A stretch of DNA of 64,000 nucleotides, from NCBI GenBank assembly GCA_017440805.1, contig JAFSGN010000022.1, positions 124,225-188,224 of the forward strand, given 5' to 3'. Below, in pieces: positions 37,068 through 43,578 of this stretch. Both the position numbers and the translations under genes were made by a program. Numbering within the stretch: position 1 is the stretch's first letter; each line of letters starts with the position of its first letter. This DNA is from Clostridia bacterium. Lineage in GTDB: Bacteria > Bacillota > Clostridia > Oscillospirales > SIG627. Below the pieces are notes generated by a model that worked only from the letters and a program-made list of their open reading frames with translations, was not told where the DNA came from and searched no databases.

Positions 37068-37478
37068 ATGAGATTTGGTAATTTAAGACACAGAATCTTG
37101 TTTGCTAAACCAGCAGGGACCGTAACCAACGGCATGGGCGAAACGGTCCCTGCCTACTCTCTTTATCACCCGAACCTCCCGAAGCAAGAATTTTTCACAC
37201 AAGAAAATCAATGGACACTTCCATCAGGCGAAGTTATCGACATTAACAATTGTCAATATGCCTTTTGTGCAGAAGTTACCCCGTTGACAGGTAGACAATA
37301 TGAGCAATCGCAAAAGCTTCGAGCAGAAACTACATACCATATTCGTATCCGATTTATTCCCGGATTAACAAGCGATATGTATGTTATATTTGAAAACAAA
37401 AAACTTTTAATCGACTCAGTACTTGATTCAGATGAAAAGTATCGAAGCATTAAAATTGTTTGTCATGAAGTCTTATAG
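37068..37478 (+). CDS. Phage head-closure (head-tail adaptor) protein
   Basis: 136 residues, the usual size of the SPP1 gp16/HK97 gp10-type joining protein family. The N-terminal M-R-x-G-x-L-R-H-R-I segment and the beta-barrel pattern with T-Y-H-I-R-I-R-F are typical. It would connect the head vertex to the tail. It begins 12 bases after the capsid stop; a portal and gp6-like adaptor are not present. Confidence 0.75.
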   Translation: MRFGNLRHRILFAKPAGTVTNGMGETVPAYSLYHPNLPKQEFFTQENQWTLPSGEVIDINNCQYAFCAEVTPLTGRQYEQSQKLRAETTYHIRIRFIPGLTSDMYVIFENKKLLIDSVLDSDEKYRSIKIVCHEVL

Positions 37479-37602
37479 GGGGTATATAAATCTCTGTGAG
37501 TTAATCGCTCCAGACCGCAGCCCCCCTTCGTGTGAAATTTCGCAAAAGTTTTGAGGGGGATAGCCCCACCACGAAAACCGCAAAAAAACTGGAGGTGAGG
37601 CG

Positions 37603-37836
37603 GTGGAAAAGAGTGCAAAATGTGAAACTTTGCAAAAACTTATTGCAGAATTTAATGATAATGGTGGCCCGTCATTTTCACCTAAGTCGAGCAAGGATAT
37701 GTTGTGCGGAGCAATTATATATGCTCATATCATAGGTGATATTGGAAAGGCAGAAAAGGAGCAACTATTAAAGAAAGTAGAGCAAATATACAACAAAACA
37801 GTTTTAACGAAAGAAGGTGAAAACAATGGGATTTAA
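37603..37836 (+). CDS. Small unknown phage-like protein (GTG start)
   Basis: 77 residues, GTG start with GGAGGTGAGG just upstream. No domain recognised. The 3' end overlaps the tape measure start by 11 bases, the position at which tail assembly chaperones are often encoded, but the sequence gives no direct support for that. The 124-base gap before it (37479-37602) holds a segment (37516-37536) that resembles the start of this gene (37620-37640), suggesting a small duplication or deletion event. Confidence 0.5.
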   Translation: MEKSAKCETLQKLIAEFNDNGGPSFSPKSSKDMLCGAIIYAHIIGDIGKAEKEQLLKKVEQIYNKTVLTKEGENNGI

Positions 37837-39871
37837 AAATATCGGTGCAACAATCTCCCTCAAAGATGGCGGATTTAAGTCAGGCATAAAAAGTGCAGTT
37901 TCCAGCCTTGGAACATTTAAAAAAGGGTCAGACAGCGCATCTTCATCCGTGAAGAAGTTCGGGTCGCAGGCAAACTCAACAGGGTCGAGTCTTGCTTCAA
38001 TGGCGAAAAAGGTAGCCGGAGCAGTAGCCGCATACGCAGGCTTCAATCAGGTGAAAGATTTCGTCACAGATTGCGTAACAGGCGTTATGGAACTGGAAAG
38101 AGCAAACACTCGACTCGAAACCCTTATGATGAATGTCGAGGGAACAACAAAAGCACAGGTGCAAGAACTCATCGGGTATGCCGATGCATTGGAACTCGTA
38201 ACCACAATCGAGGGCGATGCGACAACATCTGGTATATCACAGCTCGCAACCTTCCAGTTGCAATCCAGCACCATCAAAACCCTTATGCCTGCCTTCCAAG
38301 ACTTGGCAGTTGCACAGTACGGCGTAAATGTTACCCAAGAGCAGATGATACAATCAGGTAACCTTATCGGTAAGGTTATGAACGGCTCGGTCGGTGCATT
38401 GACAAAGGCTGGTGTTTCCTTTACCGAACAACAGGAGAAAATCCTGAAAACAGGAACGGAAGCAGAAAAAGCAGCAACGCTCGTGGAAGTTTTGAATAAG
38501 AACTTCGGTGGACTCGCCCAGCAGATGGCACAGACGGACGAAGGCAAAATCGTCCAGTTGAAAAACGCATGGGGGTCGGTTAAGGATGAAATCGGCATGG
38601 CAGTAATGCCTGCAGTTTCAGGAGCGGTCAATTTCCTCGCACAAAATATTCCAAGAATTCGGGATACCGTTTCAAGTGCCATGAGCTATGTGTCAAGTGG
38701 ACTCTCAACCCTAAAAACAGTCGGTTCGGAAGTATGGGGAGCGATGAAAACAGGACTTGATATAGTTACAAACAATTGGAACTTACTTAGTCCTATTATT
38801 TACGGAGTTGCAGGTGCTATAGGTGCATACAAATTAGCTGTTGCAGGATGTACTGCAGTTGAAAAAATCTCCCTTGCGGTATCTAAAGCAAAGAAAGCTA
38901 TAATGATTGCTGAGGGACCGGTGATGGCAGCATACACGGCGGCTCACTGGGCGTTATCAGCTGGATATGGACCATTAACTGCTGCACAATGGGCATTTAA
39001 TGCAGCCGTGTCAGCAAATCCAGTAGGAGTTGCAGTTGTGGCTATTGGTGCATTAATTGCCGTAGGTGTGGCTTTGTGGAAAAACTGGGACAGCGTTTCA
39101 AAGTTCTTTGTTAATTGCTGGAGCGGTATAAAAACAGCATTTACGGCTGGGGTAAACTGGATTAAGACCAACATAAAGAGTATAGTTCTCTTTATCATAA
39201 ATCCTTTTGCTGGAGTATTTAACTACCTTTATACAAACTTTGAAGGCTTCAGAACATTTATAGATGGCATAGTTATATCAGTAAAAACTTCATTTCAAAA
39301 TCTATGGAACGGAATCGTGTCCGTATTTTCGGGCGTGGCTTCGTGGTTCGGTGGCATCTTCTCATCCGCTTGGAACATGGTCGTAAACGCCTTCTCGGGC
39401 GTGGTCGGTTTCTTCCAAGGGATATGGAATACCATCAAGAATATGTTCACCAGCATAGGAACGAGCATCGCAAATGGAATATCGGGTGCGTTTAAGTCGG
39501 TTATAAACAGCGTGATAAGTTTCGCAGGAAACCTCATCAACGGCTTTATAAATTCGATTAACTGGGCAATCGGGGTAATAAACAAAATCCCCGGAGTCAA
39601 CATAACGAAACTGCAGACCGTGAACCTTCCGATGCTTGCAAACGGCGGTAACATTACCCGTCCCGGCGATGTAATTGTCGGTGAAAGAGGCCCCGAAATG
39701 TTGCACCTTCCGAAGGGCGCATCGGTAGAACCGCTCGATAGAAAGACTGGCGGAAACACCATCAACCTTACTTTAAACATAGATGGCACTGGTAAGGATT
39801 TGAAATCATTAGGTCGGGATATTGTCAACACAATTGTCCCTGAACTTAAATTAGCACTATCCGTCTTGTAA
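37826..39871 (+). CDS. Phage tail tape measure protein
   Basis: 681 residues. An N-terminal Ala/Ser/Lys-rich region (1-75) leads into a TMP core (about 80-290) with alpha-helical heptads, then hydrophobic segments (about 325-350, 380-420 and 435-465), and a Trp/Phe/Gly-rich repeat-like tail region ending with G-E-R-G-P-E-M-L-H-L-P-K-G-A (about 613-626), common at TMP C-termini. TMP sets tail length and acts in DNA injection. ATG at 37826 with AAGGTG upstream. Composition shifts within the gene. Other tail genes are missing. Confidence 0.85.
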   Translation: MGFKNIGATISLKDGGFKSGIKSAVSSLGTFKKGSDSASSSVKKFGSQANSTGSSLASMAKKVAGAVAAYAGFNQVKDFVTDCVTGVMELERANTRLETLMMNVEGTTKAQVQELIGYADALELVTTIEGDATTSGISQLATFQLQSSTIKTLMPAFQDLAVAQYGVNVTQEQMIQSGNLIGKVMNGSVGALTKAGVSFTEQQEKILKTGTEAEKAATLVEVLNKNFGGLAQQMAQTDEGKIVQLKNAWGSVKDEIGMAVMPAVSGAVNFLAQNIPRIRDTVSSAMSYVSSGLSTLKTVGSEVWGAMKTGLDIVTNNWNLLSPIIYGVAGAIGAYKLAVAGCTAVEKISLAVSKAKKAIMIAEGPVMAAYTAAHWALSAGYGPLTAAQWAFNAAVSANPVGVAVVAIGALIAVGVALWKNWDSVSKFFVNCWSGIKTAFTAGVNWIKTNIKSIVLFIINPFAGVFNYLYTNFEGFRTFIDGIVISVKTSFQNLWNGIVSVFSGVASWFGGIFSSAWNMVVNAFSGVVGFFQGIWNTIKNMFTSIGTSIANGISGAFKSVINSVISFAGNLINGFINSINWAIGVINKIPGVNITKLQTVNLPMLANGGNITRPGDVIVGERGPEMLHLPKGASVEPLDRKTGGNTINLTLNIDGTGKDLKSLGRDIVNTIVPELKLALSVL

Positions 39872-39920
39872 TCAATAACAAAAAACATTTTCATCTTGGA
39901 AGAAAAAAATCAGGAGCGGT

Positions 39921-40136
39921 TCACTTCCGCTCCTGACAAGGTAAATATTCAATTATATCCTGTGGCTCACATTGCAACTCGGTACAGATGCGGTCGATGA
40001 CATCCAAGTGGACCGTTTCGTCCCTTCCCATCTTGGAAATGGTAGAGGGTGAAGCCTTGATTTTTTCTCGCAGCTGTTCCTTTGTCATTTTGCGTTCAAT
40101 GAGTTTAAACCAAAGCTTATTATAGCAAAAAGGCAT
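39921..40136 (-). CDS. XRE-family (Cro/C1-type) repressor
   Basis: 71 residues, a single helix-turn-helix domain: M-T-K-E-Q-L-R-E-K-I, S-P-S-T-I-S-K-M-G-R-D (about 29-39) and I-C-T-E-L-Q-C-E-P-Q-D-I-I-E-Y at the end, the YozG-like short type. AAGGAGGT is placed well for the ATG at 40136. Transcribed away from the regulator gene at 40302, which gives a divergent switch; likely represses itself or the opposite promoter. Confidence 0.8.
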   Translation of the reverse strand: MPFCYNKLWFKLIERKMTKEQLREKIKASPSTISKMGRDETVHLDVIDRICTELQCEPQDIIEYLPCQERK

Positions 40137-40210
40137 ACAAAAACCTCCTTTTTATTTTTTCTATTATAAGTAATTATAACACACATTTTAGAACATTTCA
40201 AGAGAATGTA

Positions 40211-40264
40211 TACACTTATGAGAAAAAATCTACACAAGGGGTTGACATTCTTCTACACTTATGA
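40211..40264. promoter_or_regulatory. Operator candidates in the divergent switch
   Basis: An exact 11-bp direct repeat TACACTTATGA at 40211-40221 and 40254-40264. The second copy lies between the -35 and -10 boxes of the rightward promoter, and a related TCTACAC occurs at 40229-40235. This is the arrangement expected for repressor binding sites. Confidence 0.55.
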
Positions 40265-40270
40265 TAGAAT
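40242..40270 (+). promoter_or_regulatory. Sigma-A promoter of the rightward regulator genes
   Basis: TTGACA (40242-40247), 17-base spacer, TAGAAT (40265-40270), 32 bases before the ATG at 40302. Confidence 0.75.
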
Positions 40271-40301
40271 TACTATAGTTAATATAGAAAGGAGCAAAAC
40301 C

Positions 40302-40790
40302 ATGCTTAACAATTTAAAAACTGCGACCAATATCGCAAAGAAAAAAACTATGCATCCCCAATATTCAGGAATCTTACTGAAGGAGCGCATTAAGCACAAT
40401 GCTAAAACCATGGAGAAATTTGCAAACATCGTACAAATGAACCCGAGAACCTTCCGTGAAAAGATTAAAGGGAATCGCCATTTTACATGGGAAGAAATGC
40501 AGAAAGTAAAAACAGCACTCGGAGAAATATCTTCAGCAGAAGCAGGCGCATATTTCTTTCTTTCAAAAGATATGGAAACAAATCTGTATCACAAACTTTT
40601 CAAATCGCTACTCGGTAAAAATATTGCATTTTCAGAACTCGCTGCGGAACTTAAAATATCGCTTGATGCATTATTCGATAAAATAACAGGCAAAAGTGAT
40701 TTTTATTGGGAAGAAGCAACCACCATAACAAGTAAATACTTTCCCGAGTATTCCATGGCGGAACTTTTCGAGCGAGGTGTTGCAGAATGA
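40302..40790 (+). CDS. Tandem helix-turn-helix regulator
   Basis: 162 residues. Two phage-type (DUF739-like) HTH domains in tandem: about 22-70 (L-K-E-R-I-K...F-A-N-I-V-Q-M-N-P-R-T-F-R-E-K-I-K-G-N) and about 104-155 (S-E-L-A-A-E-L-K-I-S-L-D-A-L-F-D-K-I-T-G-K-S-D). Both end in the K-x-x-G-x-x-x-F-x-W-E-E pattern. The start is the ATG with AAAGGAG upstream. Divergent from the XRE repressor; ends in an ATGA overlap with the next gene. Confidence 0.7.
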   Translation: MLNNLKTATNIAKKKTMHPQYSGILLKERIKHNAKTMEKFANIVQMNPRTFREKIKGNRHFTWEEMQKVKTALGEISSAEAGAYFFLSKDMETNLYHKLFKSLLGKNIAFSELAAELKISLDALFDKITGKSDFYWEEATTITSKYFPEYSMAELFERGVAE

Positions 40791-41074
40791 GAGTATGCAC
40801 AGAAAAGGAATGCGAGGTTTTAAAACTGATGCTGGAAAAGCACTCCGAAGAATTAAGCATTTTGAAGCGAGCCTTATCCGAACCACAAATTATCGAAGCA
40901 ATAAATCGGTCGCAGGCTATTGTTTACGACCGAATCATCAACGAACTGTTTGGCGAATATCTCGAGGATGATACAATTGTAGGGACCGCTTTTATTTTAG
41001 GAATGATGCAGGGCAAGATTTCCGAACGAAAGAAAAACTCCGACCAGCGCACCACCGCCAATCGGAGCGTATAA
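40787..41074 (+). CDS. Small unknown protein
   Basis: 95 residues, mainly helical and charged. Its ATG overlaps the stop codon of the tandem-HTH gene (ATGA), implying translational coupling. No motif is recognised. Together with the upstream gene it probably belongs to the control module before the recombinase. Confidence 0.55.
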   Translation: MRVCTEKECEVLKLMLEKHSEELSILKRALSEPQIIEAINRSQAIVYDRIINELFGEYLEDDTIVGTAFILGMMQGKISERKKNSDQRTTANRSV

Positions 41075-41093
41075 ACATAACACACAGACAAAT

Positions 41094-41148
41094 GTATTGT
41101 GCAATGTTGTATTGATATTATATCACAAATTCCAGCATTGCACAATAC
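41094..41148. repeat. Inverted repeat before the serine recombinase gene
   Basis: A perfect 13-bp inverted repeat (41094-41106 with 41136-41148), 29-base spacer, in the 105-base gap between the control module and the recombinase. No T-run follows. It could be an operator, an mRNA structure limiting recombinase expression, or a recombinase site. Confidence 0.6.
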
Positions 41149-41179
41149 CTAATCTTAAAAAAGTTAGGAGGTGTAATGA

Positions 41180-42661
41180 ATGAGAGCCGTCATATATGCC
41201 CGGTTTTCATCGCATAACCAAACCGAGCAGAGTATTGAGGGGCAGATGCGAGATTGCCTGTCCTATGCAAACACAAACGGCATCCGTGTCGTGGGTGAAT
41301 ATATCGACCGTGCCTTGTCTGCAAAGACCGACAATCGTCCGCAGTTTCAAAAAATGATAAAGGACAGCGAGAAGGGGTTGTTCGATGTTATCCTCGTGTG
41401 GAAACTTGACCGCTTCTGCCGTAATCGTTACGACTCTGCCACCTATAAAGCAAGGCTACGCCGTAACGGTGTGAAGGTCATCTCCGTCATGGAGAGTATC
41501 TCTGAAGAGCCTGAAGGCATCCTTGTCGAGTCTTTGCTTGAGGGTATGGCTGAATATTACTCTGCGGAACTGGCGCAGAAAATAAGGCGAGGAATGCGTG
41601 AAAGTGCATTGAAGTGTAAGGTTACTGGTTCGCTTCCTCTTGGGTATAAATCCGATGCTGACAAGAACATCGTCCTTGACGAAGAGAAAGCACCGCTTGT
41701 CGCTAAAATCTTTGAGTTGTATGCGGACGGCTGGTGTGCAAAGGATATCATTGAACACCTGAATGCGAGGGGCCTTAAAACTCAAAAAGGACAGCCTTTC
41801 AATAAGAATAGCCTTCCTCGTATTCTTTCAAATCCTCGGTACAAGGGTATCTATATTTATCAAGACCGAGTTGTTCCTGATGCTATCCCTCGCATCGTGT
41901 CCGATGAACTTTGGGAGAAGGTGCAGAAAATGTTAAACAAAAACAAAAAAGCCGGGGCAAAGAAGAAGGCTCGGGTGGACTATCTTCTTACCACGAAGTT
42001 GTTCTGCGGTCATTGTAAATCGATGATGATTGGTGAAAGTGGGACGGGTAAGTACGGCGATGTGTATCATTATTATAAGTGTGCTGCGAAGAAAAACCAC
42101 ACCCTGCCGTGTGATAAGAAAAATATAAAAAAGGACTACATCGAGAATTTGGTTGTCGAGAATATCTATTATAATATCCTCGGGAACGATGAACTCGTGG
42201 AACGCATCGCTGACAAGGCGATGGAGATTCAGGCTTCCGAAAGGTCGGACGGTATCCTCGATGCTCTGAAGGCGGAACTCTCCGAAGCACAAAAGGCTTT
42301 GAATAATTTAATGTCTGCCATCGAGAGCGGTGTCGTTACCAAGACAACAAAAAAACGCCTCGAGGAACTCGAAGCGACTGTTGAGGATTTGGAGTTTGAA
42401 ATCCAAAAAGAAAAAGCCGAGAAACCGAAACTTGAAAGGGATGTTATAATCTTCTTGCTTGACCAGCTTCGGGACGGCGATTTGTCCGATGTGGAGTATC
42501 GAAAGCGACTAATAAATACATTTGTGCATAAAATATTCTTGTATGATGATAGGCTTCTTATCGTCTACAATTACACGAACCGAGATACGAAGGTTTGTGA
42601 GGAAGAGCTGCTTGCGTTGGTTGAGGGTGAAAGTTCGGATACTGACGCATCTGCTCCATAG
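41180..42661 (+). CDS. Large serine recombinase (integrase)
   Basis: 493 residues. Resolvase catalytic domain (1-150) with Y-A-R-F-S-S (catalytic Ser at 10 or 11), the E-Y-x-D and K-L-D-R-F-x-R-N-R motifs. A recombinase domain (about 160-265, G-Y-K...N-x-x-G) and a zinc-ribbon domain (about 290-330, F-C-G-H-C...C-x8-9-C) come next, then a C-terminal coiled coil. These catalyse site-specific integration and excision. AGGAGGTG precedes the ATG. The last codons run into a 165-bp repeat, with TAG inside it, so the extreme C-terminus may be set by the recombination junction. Confidence 0.95.
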   Translation: MRAVIYARFSSHNQTEQSIEGQMRDCLSYANTNGIRVVGEYIDRALSAKTDNRPQFQKMIKDSEKGLFDVILVWKLDRFCRNRYDSATYKARLRRNGVKVISVMESISEEPEGILVESLLEGMAEYYSAELAQKIRRGMRESALKCKVTGSLPLGYKSDADKNIVLDEEKAPLVAKIFELYADGWCAKDIIEHLNARGLKTQKGQPFNKNSLPRILSNPRYKGIYIYQDRVVPDAIPRIVSDELWEKVQKMLNKNKKAGAKKKARVDYLLTTKLFCGHCKSMMIGESGTGKYGDVYHYYKCAAKKNHTLPCDKKNIKKDYIENLVVENIYYNILGNDELVERIADKAMEIQASERSDGILDALKAELSEAQKALNNLMSAIESGVVTKTTKKRLEELEATVEDLEFEIQKEKAEKPKLERDVIIFLLDQLRDGDLSDVEYRKRLINTFVHKIFLYDDRLLIVYNYTNRDTKVCEEELLALVEGESSDTDASAP

Positions 42662-42818
42662 AAAAAACCAAGTCAGAATGACTTGGCTTTTTTCAGTTAA
42701 ATCCGTCTTGCGACGGAATAAATCCGCTTTGCGGATGAAATCACTTTGTGATGAAATCGTCTTCGACGGATTAAAAACGGATTTAATTTCATCGTGCAAA
42801 GCACGATTTCATACTAAG
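42654..42818. repeat. 165-bp direct repeat, copy 1 (terminator plus hairpin array)
   Basis: Matches 46653-46817 with only two mismatches. It starts in the last codons of the recombinase gene. It contains a terminator stem (42668-42675 with 42779-style T-run at 42688-42693) and then four to five small perfect hairpins: CCGTC/GACGG, ATCCGC/GCGGAT, ATCAC/GTGAT, CGTC/GACG and ATCGTGC/GCACGAT, each with a 3-4 base loop and separated by short A/T runs. The stem loops resemble an ordered array rather than random DNA. Confidence 0.9.
42662..42693. terminator. Terminator after the serine recombinase
   Basis: An 8-bp stem (42668-42675 with 42679-42686), GAA loop, A6 before and T6 after, so it works on both strands. 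Confidence 0.85.
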
Positions 42819-42837
42819 TAATTGATAAAATCAAAAC

Positions 42838-42881
42838 CACACATCCCTTGGCAATCAAGCCTCGGGATGTGTGCTTTTTTG
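42838..42881. terminator. Terminator at the end of the restriction unit
   Basis: A 10-bp stem (42838-42847 with 42864-42873), T6 on the plus strand and a T-rich tract on the minus strand. A second smaller hairpin CCCCTG/CAGGGG follows at 42891-42912. Both lie downstream of the leftward gene that ends at 42979. Confidence 0.8.
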
Positions 42882-42978
42882 TGCTGTTCTCCCCTGCTTT
42901 TTCCGACAGGGGTTTCAAACAGAAAATGTTTATAAGACAGCCACGGCATAGAATTTATGCTTAGTTTAGCGATTAACT

Positions 42979-43569
42979 CTATGAGCGTTTATACTTATCA
43001 GCATTTTCAAAGTCTATACCACACCGCAGCATATCAAATCCGAACTCATTCATATTATATATAGATATTGATGTACCATATTTTGTTCTTACATAAGAAT
43101 CAAGCAAATTTACATTTCTCAATGCAATACGTTCGCAGGTTTCGGGCATATCTTTTTCTTTGTATATATTCTTTAATTCAAATAAATCTTCAGAGTATAT
43201 ATTAGATAGTGCCCAGGTCAACTTAAAAAACCTCTGTTTACATATCAAGCCAAGTTTGTACGCACGAAGAAGATTAGAGTATATATCCAGCAATTCCTCC
43301 TCGTTAATGGCATTTATTGTATAAACCAGCTTACATACAGTTTTCTTATAGTTCTTGTCAGACTTGTAAAACTTTTCTGATAGTTTGAGCCATTCATCGA
43401 AATCACTATCTTGATTATTAAGCACTTTATACAATTTGGATAATAGAACTCTATCCGCATAACCCCTATATGTCTGTACCGCAACAGCAGCCACATTTAA
43501 CGGCAAAGCAATTTCAGGCAAAGCAACCTCAGCAAGTATTACAGCAACATCCAAAGCATTTTCTAACAT
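42979..43569 (-). CDS. Unknown protein coupled to the restriction-modification enzyme
   Basis: 196 residues. The first 35 residues form a hydrophobic Ala/Val/Leu-rich segment that could be a membrane span or buried helix; the rest is helical and charged, with many Tyr and Lys. Its AGGAG overlaps the stop codon region of the MmeI-like gene (9-base gap), so the two are translated together. I do not recognise a family. Context suggests an accessory of a defence module, which is inference only. Confidence 0.65.
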   Translation of the reverse strand: MLENALDVAVILAEVALPEIALPLNVAAVAVQTYRGYADRVLLSKLYKVLNNQDSDFDEWLKLSEKFYKSDKNYKKTVCKLVYTINAINEEELLDIYSNLLRAYKLGLICKQRFFKLTWALSNIYSEDLFELKNIYKEKDMPETCERIALRNVNLLDSYVRTKYGTSISIYNMNEFGFDMLRCGIDFENADKYKRS

Positions 43570-43578
43570 AAATATCTC

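Noticed and set aside
38047..39894. Long open frames on the minus strand across the tape measure gene (211 and 199 codons)
   Set aside because: They are antisense to a clearly phage-like protein, lack ribosome binding sites, and their content is Ser/Pro-rich shadow sequence.
42648..42660. Junction at the end of the recombinase gene as the sole right attachment site
   Set aside because: It shares only CTCCA-like sequence with the tmRNA end; the exact 11-bp match lies at 46647-46657. A serine integrase needs only a 2-bp core, so this is not excluded, merely less supported.
42654..42818. Repeat copies as a CRISPR array
   Set aside because: Only two copies 4 kb apart; the internal hairpins are not equal-length repeats with spacers, and no cas genes are present.
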